Origin: Flagellimonas marinaquae
GTDB taxonomy: Bacteria > Bacteroidota > Bacteroidia > Flavobacteriales > Flavobacteriaceae
Direction: 5' to 3'
DNA length: 64,000 bases
NCBI RefSeq assembly: GCF_023716465.1
Contig: NZ_CP092415.1
Coordinates: 969,501 to 1,033,500, forward strand
In this document: positions 10,000 through 17,442 of the stretch, piece by piece
Position numbering within the stretch: the stretch's first letter is position 1
Layout: each line of letters begins with the position of its first letter
Translations under genes and position numbers: made by a program
Notes under the pieces: generated by a model
The model's database searches: none
Told to the model about the DNA's origin: nothing
What the model saw: the letters and a program-made list of their open reading frames with translations, nothing else

Positions 10000-10295
10000 T
10001 TAGCGACTCGGTTTGAGCTGTCTATTATCTTTCATAGCAATGATCGTGACCTTATCTTCTTTGAAAATATAATAGACGGTAGTGTTTTTATGGACGACAG
10101 CTCGTCTTAACGATTTCTGTTTTTGTGATTCCGGATAAAGCGTTGGAAAATTGGATACAGTATTCTCAAATTGCCTCAAAAGTTCCTCAAATCTTACTAT
10201 TTCCTTTCCGCTGAACCTTTTTTTAGATATGCTTTAATCTCCAATGCGTTGGATAACGACCTTTCGGTCCATTTGACCTCATACTGTTTAACCAT
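10000..10295 (-). pseudogene. RelE/ParE-type toxin, frameshifted at an A7 run
   Basis: Read with one extra base in a run of seven A residues (10218-10224), this gives a 98-residue protein starting MVKQYEVKWTERS and ending AMKDNRQLKPSR, with the size and pattern of RelE/ParE toxins (central FENTVSNFPTLYPES-like strand region, YYIF near the end). Read as given, the frame stops after about 34 codons. It overlaps the antitoxin stop by 8 nt, the normal coupling for such pairs. The A7 stands in canonical slippery phase (CTA AAA AAA), and a -1 slip restores the full frame. A genuine mutation, a homopolymer sequencing error or programmed slippage are all possible. Confidence 0.75.
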
Positions 10296-10530
10296 TGGCC
10301 AAGCCGTTCCAAAAATCTTTTGAGCTCATCGCCAGACCCTGCTCAAAGTCCCGTATTCCTGAAAGAATATTTACCCTGTCACTTTCTGTAAGTTCATCCC
10401 ACCAGTCACCTGACTTTCCCTCACTTGAAAGTTTTACCGAGTTCAAAAGCCCTAAAATCGTATCATCCTTTAGGGACTCTATCCAACCTACCAGTTCTTT
10501 TTTTGTGGATTTTGATTCTGACATGTTCAT
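10288..10530 (-). CDS. Antitoxin of a RelE/ParE-type toxin-antitoxin pair
   Basis: An 80-residue acidic protein of the kind found upstream of RelE/ParE toxins in Bacteroidota. The N-terminal half has a short helical KKELVGWIESLKDD region, followed by a WWDELTESDR-type segment and a hydrophobic C terminus that would contact the toxin. The toxin ATG lies inside its last codons. A dyad ATATCA-ctt-TGATAT sits 5 nt upstream of the start and may be the autoregulatory operator. The identification rests on size, position and general pattern, not on a catalytic motif. Confidence 0.75.
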   Translation of the reverse strand: MNMSESKSTKKELVGWIESLKDDTILGLLNSVKLSSEGKSGDWWDELTESDRVNILSGIRDFEQGLAMSSKDFWNGLANG

Positions 10531-10534
10531 TGGA

Positions 10535-10556
10535 ATATCACTTTGATATAAAGTTA
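10535..10556 (-). promoter_or_regulatory. Operator-like dyad and promoter of the toxin-antitoxin pair
   Basis: ATATCA at 10535-10540 and TGATAT at 10544-10549 form a perfect dyad with a 3-nt spacer directly before the antitoxin start. A -7-like TAACTTTA on the minus strand abuts it at 10549-10556. Antitoxins commonly repress through such a dyad; the function here is inferred. Confidence 0.5.
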
Positions 10557-10595
10557 CAAAAATCGTGCTACACAGCAGATAAAAGCTTTTTGTGA

Positions 10596-10610
10596 ATCGT
10601 TTTTTTGAAC
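10596..10610 (-). repeat. Island interspersed repeat, copy 2
   Basis: On the minus strand this reads GTTCAAAAAAACGAT, a shorter match to the island consensus AAAGTTYAAATAAACGRT. It lies 48 nt past the esterase stop and upstream of the toxin-antitoxin promoter. Confidence 0.5.
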
Positions 10611-10657
10611 TATTAATTATTCAGACTGCCTTAAGGAGCTATTATTTCTCATATATT

Positions 10658-11530
10658 TTATTCCTTTACTTTTTTCCACATTTTGGAGCAGAAAGCAAAA
10701 TAATTTAAACCATTTGGATACTCGAATAGTTCTGATAAATCATGAGAAGTGTCTTCTATTGTTATTAGCTTGTTTATAATACCATTTTCCTTTAAATATG
10801 AATTAATTATCCAACTTCCTCTTCTATCTGCTTCAAGAACAAATCGATCTTCATTGCCAATGTACATCTGAATCCCGATACTACTATTTATAATGCTTTC
10901 ACGATTTTTGGTAACCGATTCTTTTAAACCTTCAATTGTATAATCACTCACATAGGAAAGGGATACAATCGAAGAAAACTTATTGGGATAGTTTACAGCA
11001 AAATTAAGTGCACCTGCAACCCCTCTAGAATGACCAATTATCGAGATTTTAGAGCTGTCCATTGTGCTATTGAATTTTTCATTGCAATATTTCCTTAATT
11101 CATCTTCTGCTTCGCTTGTGATCATATTTACATTTTCATCGCTGTACCATTGCATATCACGGGTGTTTTCTCCTCCTCTTAAAGCAATCACAACCATTTC
11201 TGGTATGGCTCCAGTTTTGACCCAATGGTTTAGACTGTCCGCAGGCAGGGCATCAACAAAGGAATATTCACTTCCATTTTGACCATGAAGTAATATAATT
11301 AATGGATATTCTGTTGAACTATCTTTGGACCAAGTTGGAGGTAGATATACATTGAAATCCACATTTCCCCTACTTTCACTTTTGAAAGAAGCATGTGTGT
11401 AAACGCCCGTTTTCAGAATTAATGTGTCGGAAGACTTATGACTAATAGTCTCAAAATCAGGTAATGTTGCACTGGCTAACCTGAAAATAGAAAGTAAAGA
11501 AACAAGAAGTATCAATTTATACTCTTTCAT
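10658..11530 (-). CDS. Exported alpha/beta-hydrolase (esterase family)
   Basis: A 290-residue protein with a signal peptide (about residues 1-21) and a complete alpha/beta-hydrolase core. The HG oxyanion region is at 82-83, the nucleophile elbow GHSRG places Ser at 168, Asp is at 228 (NED) and His at 263 (SHD). The pattern resembles putative esterases of the enterobactin or feruloyl esterase type, so the product is probably a periplasmic or secreted ester hydrolase. The substrate is unknown. It stands alone between copies of the island repeat, and its ATG is formed by the end of one copy (ACGATG). It is AT-rich like the rest of the island. Confidence 0.82.
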   Translation of the reverse strand: MKEYKLILLVSLLSIFRLASATLPDFETISHKSSDTLILKTGVYTHASFKSESRGNVDFNVYLPPTWSKDSSTEYPLIILLHGQNGSEYSFVDALPADSLNHWVKTGAIPEMVVIALRGGENTRDMQWYSDENVNMITSEAEDELRKYCNEKFNSTMDSSKISIIGHSRGVAGALNFAVNYPNKFSSIVSLSYVSDYTIEGLKESVTKNRESIINSSIGIQMYIGNEDRFVLEADRRGSWIINSYLKENGIINKLITIEDTSHDLSELFEYPNGLNYFAFCSKMWKKVKE

Positions 11531-11546
11531 CGTTTTTTTGAACTTT
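11529..11546 (-). repeat. Island interspersed repeat, copy 3
   Basis: The minus strand reads AAAGTTCAAAAAAACGAT, and the following G completes the esterase start codon. It differs from the most common form by one base. Confidence 0.6.
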
Positions 11547-11576
11547 GGTTATTATTCACTGAGCTCAATTCGGTTT

Positions 11577-11795
11577 TCATTTTGTTATCGAATCCCATAG
11601 TTCCACAAAAAAGGATTTCTTATTAGACACGAACCAAATTAAAGTAAATATCATAAGTATTGCTACACCGATATTTCCGACAAAAATCCGATAACTATAT
11701 GGGCTATTTTTAGTTGGTTTTCGATACTTGACTGTTCTATAAATCCAGTAGACCATTAAAAGTTCCAAAATGATAAACTCTAAAATATACATCAA
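11577..11795 (-). CDS. Small membrane protein, function unknown
   Basis: A 72-residue protein with two likely membrane helices at about 1-20 and 37-58, joined by a basic loop (RTVKYRKPTKN) and ending in a short polar tail. I do not recognise a family. It lies between two copies of the island repeat and is transcribed in the same direction as its neighbours. It may be a small immunity-type or orphan cassette gene; that is only a guess from context. Confidence 0.5.
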   Translation of the reverse strand: MMYILEFIILELLMVYWIYRTVKYRKPTKNSPYSYRIFVGNIGVAILMIFTLIWFVSNKKSFFVELWDSITK

Positions 11796-11879
11796 TTGAA
11801 AATCTGAGTTTTTCTAGGACCAACGATATTATTCAGTTTGATTTCAATTCTCTGATGATACATTAGCAGATTAGTTTAA

Positions 11880-11897
11880 ATCGTTTATTTAAACTTT
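11880..11897 (-). repeat. Island interspersed repeat, copy 4
   Basis: The minus strand reads AAAGTTTAAATAAACGAT, which matches the consensus exactly. It lies 24 nt past the SUKH gene stop. Confidence 0.65.
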
Positions 11898-11921
11898 GAT
11901 ATTGTTGAATACATCAAATTA

Positions 11922-12434
11922 CTAATTCGTTACCATTTGTTGATTCAGAAAATCTGAGACGTCTTCAAAATAATTGTACAGACTTTTATATTCCTCTTCG
12001 CCAGGAATCCAACTTGCAAACTTCCAATACCTCCATTTTTGATTCTTAGAATCGGGCGGAATGATTAGAAAATATTGTTCTTCATCAATTCCTCCAATCA
12101 GGATGCTCCTCTTTAATTCTTCTCCAGTTTCTGATATACCATCCCTAGTCCAAATTTCAATTAGTTCGTTATCGATATTTTTTAAATAATCAACTCTTTC
12201 TATCGGCAGAAAAGTTGGTTCAACATCATTTGGCGCTGCAAACCCATTCGAGATTAATAAGAAATCTTTGTAATCACTCGGAAATTCAACATTAAGCCTT
12301 TTTTCCACCTCCGAAATTCCCGACTCACTAGATGGCTCATTACCCAGCCATTGATTATCCACTTGACTTATTGTGAACTCAATATCCTTTAACTTTAATG
12401 CCGTATCCGATATTTGAGATAGTAAGCTTTTCAT
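11922..12434 (-). CDS. SMI1/KNR4 (SUKH) family protein
   Basis: A 170-residue cytoplasmic protein with the SUKH signature near residues 39-68 (GISEVEKRL, FPSDYKDFLLISNGF). SUKH proteins often act as immunity proteins against contact-dependent or polymorphic toxins. No toxin gene is found beside it, so here it would be an orphan immunity gene gained with the island. It is flanked on both sides by the 18-nt island repeat, one copy ending 20 nt upstream of the ATG. The family call is good; the immunity role is inferred from the family. Confidence 0.8.
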   Translation of the reverse strand: MKSLLSQISDTALKLKDIEFTISQVDNQWLGNEPSSESGISEVEKRLNVEFPSDYKDFLLISNGFAAPNDVEPTFLPIERVDYLKNIDNELIEIWTRDGISETGEELKRSILIGGIDEEQYFLIIPPDSKNQKWRYWKFASWIPGEEEYKSLYNYFEDVSDFLNQQMVTN

Positions 12435-12454
12435 AGGTTGAGCCTTTTATGGAT

Positions 12455-12472
12455 ATCGTTTATTTGAACTTT
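12455..12472 (-). repeat. Island interspersed repeat, copy 5
   Basis: The minus strand reads AAAGTTCAAATAAACGAT, which matches the consensus exactly. The TAA stop of the small upstream ORF runs into its first bases, as at the toxin stop near 10000. Confidence 0.65.
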
Positions 12473-12566
12473 AATTGTTGTCCAACCACCATTCAATTAC
12501 CTGATTAGATAATAACTCATATTCTTGTTTATCTATGGAAAATCCATAATTAATTTGATAGCTCAT
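12471..12566 (-). CDS. Possible 31-residue ORF or gene remnant
   Basis: A short ATG-started frame of 31 codons (beginning MSYQINYGFS, ending EWWLDNN) fills the gap between the acetyltransferase and SUKH genes. No family is recognised. Its stop merges with an island repeat copy. It may be a small gene, a truncated gene or chance. Confidence 0.25.
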   Translation of the reverse strand: MSYQINYGFSIDKQEYELLSNQVIEWWLDNN

Positions 12567-12595
12567 TGATATTTAAAACATCTATTTTGATTTGA

Positions 12596-13153
12596 CTAAC
12601 ATTTAAGTTGAAGATGCTCCATTTTTTTTCCGCACAATAGCTTTTCTCCAACTTTTACAAACCCTAATCGCTGATACAATTTACTGGCACCAGTATTATC
12701 TAAATCCACCAGTAAACCTAACGTTTTCTTATCTTTAATTGCATATTCAGTGATTAAATATTTTAGCAGATTTGAACCTATGCCCTTTCCTTGAAATTTA
12801 GGGATTACACCTAAACTATCAATGTACAGTTCACCTTTTTCCGTCTCAATTTCAGGAGTAAAACCATTTTGGGACCATTTATTTATTTCATATAACACAG
12901 GTGTTCTCAACCTAAGAAAATCGGCGCCTTTATAAACATTGACGACGCCTACTATCTCCTCACCGGAAACTGCAACCCAACAATTCTCATATGAATATTG
13001 ATTTGCCTCTTTTCGAACCAAACCTACCAGAAAACAACTTGCCTTGTCCATTGAGTCCTCCCCAATGAATTTATAAATTATGGTATCCATTGCAAGCAAT
13101 AAAATATTCGTAATCACTTTTGAATCTTCCTTCCTAGCTCTTCTAATCGTCAT
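12596..13153 (-). CDS. GNAT-family N-acetyltransferase
   Basis: A 185-residue cytoplasmic acetyltransferase that would use acetyl-CoA. It begins with the usual IRRARKED strand. The acetyl-CoA binding motif Q-G-K-G-I-G-S lies near residues 120-126 after the VIPKF strand, and a C-terminal GLLVDLDNTGASKLYQRLGF segment is typical of GNAT folds. The substrate cannot be told from the sequence. It is a single gene within the island with no partner, and a degenerate coding stretch lies beyond its 5' end on the other strand. Confidence 0.85.
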   Translation of the reverse strand: MTIRRARKEDSKVITNILLLAMDTIIYKFIGEDSMDKASCFLVGLVRKEANQYSYENCWVAVSGEEIVGVVNVYKGADFLRLRTPVLYEINKWSQNGFTPEIETEKGELYIDSLGVIPKFQGKGIGSNLLKYLITEYAIKDKKTLGLLVDLDNTGASKLYQRLGFVKVGEKLLCGKKMEHLQLKC

Positions 13154-13279
13154 GTTATTTTTCTATTTGATACTCAAAAATTTAATGTCTTTTCTTTGGC
13201 CGATGTCAAAAACAATGGTATGGTACCTATTGAGGTGCAGGCCAAAAATTCCAAGATTGGAATAATGTGCGAAAACTAA
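13142..13279 (+). pseudogene. Possible 3' remnant of an unknown gene
   Basis: One frame stays open for 45 codons without a good start and ends at TAA 13277-13279. Its translation (FSLADVKNNGMVPIEVQAK, then a GIMCEN end) looks more protein-like than chance in this AT-rich region. It begins inside the 5' end of the oppositely transcribed acetyltransferase gene, as expected for a gene cut off by a rearrangement. No family is recognised. The rest of the 13154-13524 gap shows only an imperfect hairpin, TGCTGA/TCAGCA, near 13420. Confidence 0.25.
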
Positions 13280-13524
13280 GTTTTAAATGAGTCATACCCT
13301 TTATTCACAGTCAAAACCAACAAGTCACATGTTAAACTGATTCTTACCTTAATAAGGTCGTCAAGATTTGTTTTAATTACATTGCTTTATCAATAATTGC
13401 AGGTTTTAAATGATATTGCTGATAACATAGGTCAGCAGTATTTAATTTAAATGGACTAGAAAACAATGAATCAATCGATTGCACTTTTCACTTAAAGCAA
13501 TTAAATAACTACTTCTAAGTTTTT

Positions 13525-14424
13525 TTATTTTCTGTAATCAGTGGGAGTTATACCTGTTTTCTCCTTAAATAGTCGGCTAAAATATTGGGGGTATTCAAAT
13601 CCAAGTTCAAAGGCAATTTCGGAAATAGATTTGTTAGTGGCCAAAAGGTTTTGTTTGGCTTTTTGAATAAGCTGAAAGTGTATATGCTCTTGTGTACTTT
13701 TACCGGTCAGGGTTTTAAGTGCATCACTCAAATAGTTGGGTGAGACATGTAAAGCTTCAGCCAAAGAAGCTACGGTAGGAAGTCCTGAATCTATTAAATA
13801 TTTCCTTTCAAACCTATTTTTAACCTCACTCTGAAAACGATAAATTAAACCAGAGCTTGCGTCATTTCTTGTTATAAATTGTCTACCATAAAAACGGTTA
13901 GCATAGGTAAGCAATAGTTCTATGTTACTTAATACAACCGACTTACTGTAAGTATCGAACTGCTTATTATATTCCGAGTAAATATTTTCAAAAATTTGTT
14001 CCAGAAGCATTTCTTCACTTTTGGAAAGATGAAGTGCCTCGTTGACATCGTAATCAAAAAAGCCGTAATTATCAATCAACTCTGACAAGGGGTGTCCAAA
14101 TAGAATTTCCCGATGGAAAAAAAGAATCCAACCAGAGGATCCAAAGGTAACATCCCTATCATAGGAAATTAATTGCCCTGGAGCAGAAAAGCCCATAACC
14201 CCCTCTTGAAAATCATACTTTTCTCTTCCATATTTCACATAACCATTCAAATTCCGTTTTAACCCTATGGAATAGAAATCATAACTCATGGAAGTCGGAT
14301 ATTTATCTGGTAATTTCGGTATTTCTTCCAAACGAACAACCATAATCAAAGGGTGGTTCAATGGTTTCATACCTCCCATACGTTGTAGTTCAAAAATGCT
14401 TTTTATATTGACAACTTTGTCCAT
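13525..14424 (-). CDS. AraC-family transcriptional regulator
   Basis: A 299-residue regulator. Residues 1-180 form a cupin-like sensing domain, and the last 100 carry the double helix-turn-helix. The second helix-turn-helix is conserved (SISEIAFELGFEYPQYFSR, then FKEKTGITPTDYRK). It follows a beta-propeller gene by 6 nt on the same strand, so it is the last gene of a three-gene unit. It probably controls that unit or the divergent DoxX gene. Confidence 0.9.
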   Translation of the reverse strand: MDKVVNIKSIFELQRMGGMKPLNHPLIMVVRLEEIPKLPDKYPTSMSYDFYSIGLKRNLNGYVKYGREKYDFQEGVMGFSAPGQLISYDRDVTFGSSGWILFFHREILFGHPLSELIDNYGFFDYDVNEALHLSKSEEMLLEQIFENIYSEYNKQFDTYSKSVVLSNIELLLTYANRFYGRQFITRNDASSGLIYRFQSEVKNRFERKYLIDSGLPTVASLAEALHVSPNYLSDALKTLTGKSTQEHIHFQLIQKAKQNLLATNKSISEIAFELGFEYPQYFSRLFKEKTGITPTDYRK

Positions 14425-14430
14425 GTTATT

Positions 14431-15765
14431 TTATTCGATCAGCAATAAATTATGCACCCCTCTTGTCAAATGAATTCGGCAACCAGTTTTCACTAGTTGG
14501 TCATTTTTCAATTCCCAAAAGTCAATCCAACCTTGCTTAGGGAACTCCTCATCTTGTTTTTGATAAACAGCAACAGCAATAGAATTGCTCTCCAAATCAA
14601 AAATTGCATCTTCTGGCAAGGCACCTTCAAAGAGGTATTCTTTGCCCAAAGTGGTCAAAACCCCTGAATCCTTGTCGATTTTCACCAAGGACAAAGATGC
14701 ATTTTTACGGGCCGGTACAAACCACATTTTCTTAGGTCCATAAGTTCTACGCATATTTGCAACCACAGCGTACTTCCCATCTCGGCTAATGTCAAACCCT
14801 TCAGGGCTTAGGCCTACTTTAGTGGTTGATACAATTTTGTGATTACCATTTGAGTTGAAGTTTATTGAAATCAATTTTCCTTTTCCGTTAAAAATTGCAC
14901 CCATTGTACCATTGCCCCAGGCCACGTCTGTCAATATAAAAAAGTTTCCTGATGGATGCCAATTTCCGACACTCCACCTTTTTGCAACCTCCATGGACTC
15001 ACCGATTTGTTCAATATTAATTAAAGAGTCTTTTTTATTTATCCGATAGAAAACTAGATGGGTATTGTTAAGATTTACCGCGATAATGTTTTTGGTTGGA
15101 TGAAATTCAATAGTCCTAATTCCTGAATTGTTATCTTTTTTTCTTAAAATATCAGGGTTTGAAAAATAAAAACGTGACGTTATTTTACCTTGTACCAGAG
15201 TTGCAATCATAATTTCTTTGCCAGGTTCCGTGGTACCCGACACCAATAAATCCGAGCTTGCGTTGATGGACACTCCTTGAATATTCTCACCCACATCAAT
15301 CGATTGAACCAAATTAGGATGATTAGGATCGTTATAATCTACAACTGATACTTTTCTTCCTTGGGGCAAATCTTTCCAAACATCATCTACCACCTGTTCA
15401 GGTTTTTCAAAAATACCTCGCGTTTCGGCAATATAAGCTAACTTGACATTTGAATTCCAAGCAATGATTGATGGCCAAGAAATAACGGAGTTAGATACTG
15501 ATTTTTGACTTACCATTATCGGTTTTCCATTTACCACCTTCACCAAACTTAAAGAATCTTCAATTCCATTTACTTTATTCAATATACCATCCGCATAAGC
15601 AGTGGCCAACATATCCGCATCGGATGTTGCAAGAATACTTCCCATAAATGAAGATTGCATTTCTTGGTCCTGAATAATATTTTGGCTGTATCCTATGTGC
15701 CAAATAAAACCAAATGCTACTGAAATAAAGATGCCTGTAATAGTTATTTTCGTGATTTTTTTCAT
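14431..15765 (-). CDS. Exported beta-propeller protein, function unknown
   Basis: A 444-residue protein with an N-terminal membrane signal (about residues 6-27) and a lactonase-like or WD-like beta-propeller pattern. Recurrent blocks include IRTIEFHPTKNIIAVNLN, VGNWHPSGNFFILTD and GFDISRDGKYAVVANM. It is probably periplasmic. No catalytic residues typical of lactonases are evident, and the family is not certain. It lies between a putative barrel gene (11 nt upstream) and the AraC regulator (6 nt downstream) in one operon. Confidence 0.65.
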   Translation of the reverse strand: MKKITKITITGIFISVAFGFIWHIGYSQNIIQDQEMQSSFMGSILATSDADMLATAYADGILNKVNGIEDSLSLVKVVNGKPIMVSQKSVSNSVISWPSIIAWNSNVKLAYIAETRGIFEKPEQVVDDVWKDLPQGRKVSVVDYNDPNHPNLVQSIDVGENIQGVSINASSDLLVSGTTEPGKEIMIATLVQGKITSRFYFSNPDILRKKDNNSGIRTIEFHPTKNIIAVNLNNTHLVFYRINKKDSLINIEQIGESMEVAKRWSVGNWHPSGNFFILTDVAWGNGTMGAIFNGKGKLISINFNSNGNHKIVSTTKVGLSPEGFDISRDGKYAVVANMRRTYGPKKMWFVPARKNASLSLVKIDKDSGVLTTLGKEYLFEGALPEDAIFDLESNSIAVAVYQKQDEEFPKQGWIDFWELKNDQLVKTGCRIHLTRGVHNLLLIE

Positions 15766-15776
15766 TTAAAAAAGAT

Positions 15777-16352
15777 TTAGATTCTCCAACCAATTATTAT
15801 TCCTGGATTAGGCAGTACCGAATTCAGTTTAAAAGTTTCATCCGCCAAGATTGCTTCACCTTCCCCGAGTATAAATATTGCCCCTAGGTATGGATGAATC
15901 ATCAAACCCTTCTTGCCCCATGGATACCAACAATAACCTACAATTGGTGACATAAATGAATCATCAACGGACGCTTCGAAACCATTGAATTTAATTGTCC
16001 ATTCTTCATATCCAATTCGAACACCACCATAGAAACCTTCTTTGTCCATATTCAAATAATATCGTACCTCTGTGCGGATTAAGTAACGTAGCCGAACCTG
16101 TTCCAAGTTTTCTCCATTTTTGAAAACAGTTTCTTTTAAATTTTCATTGGTATAGGTAAGTCCCTCTACACTAGAACCAAAACTGAAATGGCTATTTGGT
16201 TTAAAGTATGATGCGCCGATTGAGTAACCATCGCTCAACCAATAAGGAATTGATGACTCTATGGATAATCCACCTGTTCCATCTTGGGAATGGATTTTAT
16301 TATTTAACAGTAAAAACATAAAGGAAATAGTTAATGCTATTATTTTTTTCAT
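15777..16352 (-). CDS. Putative outer-membrane beta-barrel protein
   Basis: A 191-residue protein with a signal peptide (about residues 1-22). Alternating hydrophobic strands include YSIGASYFKPNSHFSFGSS, GFYGGVRIGYEEWTIKF and MIHPYLGAIF. It ends in IIIGWRI, an aromatic-containing final strand typical of small outer-membrane barrels. No specific family is recognised. It is the first gene of a minus-strand unit with the propeller and AraC genes. Confidence 0.55.
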   Translation of the reverse strand: MKKIIALTISFMFLLLNNKIHSQDGTGGLSIESSIPYWLSDGYSIGASYFKPNSHFSFGSSVEGLTYTNENLKETVFKNGENLEQVRLRYLIRTEVRYYLNMDKEGFYGGVRIGYEEWTIKFNGFEASVDDSFMSPIVGYCWYPWGKKGLMIHPYLGAIFILGEGEAILADETFKLNSVLPNPGIIIGWRI

Positions 16353-16668
16353 GCGATTTGATTTGAATAATTAATAAACCAAAATTCGTACTCATGAATA
16401 AGTAAACTGTATACAAAACACGGATGTTTGTATACTAATTCCATAAAAGTGATGTACTCAAAAAAGGATTACCAATTTCTTGTCCCTACATTAAATTGAA
16501 TCAATGTTTACTTAAGGAATCTAGGAACTAATTTTAGCTAACTGATTATTTGAAAAATTCTACACAGTAATAGGGTAAAAAGAATGGAAGAACTATTAAC
16601 TAGTTTTATTTAAAATTTAACTACGCAAGCTTTTAAGGTTAGTTTGTACTAAATCAAAAATTAAATCT
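16353..16668. other. Divergent intergenic region (316 nt)
   Basis: AT-rich DNA between the start codons of the barrel gene and the DoxX gene, so it must hold promoters for both. A TTAGTTTGTA element about 27 nt before the DoxX start resembles a Bacteroidota -7 box. No ORF, hairpin terminator or clear operator dyad was seen. Confidence 0.5.
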
Positions 16669-17034
16669 ATGAATACAACAAAAATAGTTTATTGGATTTC
16701 TACTGGATTGATGTGCCTTATCTTTTTATATAGTGCGGGCATGTATTTATTAAACTTTAAGCAAGTTAGCCTATTCTTTGACCATTTGGGCTTTCCAAGT
16801 TGGCTAATTTATCCTTTAGCTATTGCCAAGGTATTGGGTGTTGCCATTATTCTTATTCGTAGACCTATATTTTTAAAAGAATTGGCATATGCTGGCTTCT
16901 TTTATGACGTCCTCTTGGCAATGGCAGCACATATTTTAGCTAAAGACGGTGCTTACTTGATGGCAATTCTGGCATTCCTTTTTATTGCTGTTTCTTGGTA
17001 TACTGACCGAAAAGTTTTTATAAAGAAAAACTAA
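16669..17034 (+). CDS. DoxX-like membrane protein
   Basis: A 121-residue protein with four predicted membrane helices (roughly 8-28, 45-62, 70-90, 95-112) and the general DoxX layout: an SAGMYLLN first helix and a PLAIAKVLGVAIIL second helix. DoxX proteins are small inner-membrane proteins often linked to thiol or redox balance. It is the only plus-strand gene in the island and is divergent from the barrel/propeller/AraC unit. Confidence 0.75.
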   Translation: MNTTKIVYWISTGLMCLIFLYSAGMYLLNFKQVSLFFDHLGFPSWLIYPLAIAKVLGVAIILIRRPIFLKELAYAGFFYDVLLAMAAHILAKDGAYLMAILAFLFIAVSWYTDRKVFIKKN

Positions 17035-17442
17035 AACAATCAACGTAAGCAAGGGCATTAAATTCAAGAATAGTTTTATTTATTTGATAATATTCAGGTT
17101 AGTTTTGATAGATAACCAATATTGCGTTTTTGAAAATATTTTGAGTTGGATATTTACAATTCAAGAATTGTAAATATCCAAGAAATTGCCCAAACAGCTA
17201 ACCCACCTAAACCAGGTTCACTTGATAGTTCTTCAATCCTTTTTAGTCAAAAGAAGTTTTATATCCCATAACTGATGGATAATATTCCAAGAGTAAAAAG
17301 TACAATTCTGATAAACTTTCTAGTCATTCAGTTTAAAAATAATGTCAAGCATGAGAATATCACATTCTCCATCTACTATCTTGTTATCGTTTAGTTGAAC
17401 TTTAGTAACGCTATTGCTTATACACGTTGTTGTGGCACGTTT
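17035..17442. other. Convergent intergenic region with a perfect 17-bp inverted repeat
   Basis: A 408-nt gap between the DoxX and SDR genes, whose stops face each other. TTGGATATTTACAATTC at 17146-17162 and its exact complement at 17165-17181 are separated by AA. The stem is mostly A-T and no T-run follows, so an ordinary terminator is unlikely. The rest holds an island repeat copy at 17386-17403 and the boundary motif near 17429. No ORF was seen. Confidence 0.6.
17386..17403 (-). repeat. Island interspersed repeat, copy 6
   Basis: The minus strand reads AAAGTTCAACTAAACGAT, one base from consensus, preceded by T so that it contains TAA. It lies 40 nt past the SDR stop. Confidence 0.6.

Noticed and set aside
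17413..17442. The boundary motif near the SDR stop as an integron attC site
   Set aside because: The GTTRRRY/RYYYAAC core pairs and the imperfect stem of attC could not be identified, and no integron integrase is present.
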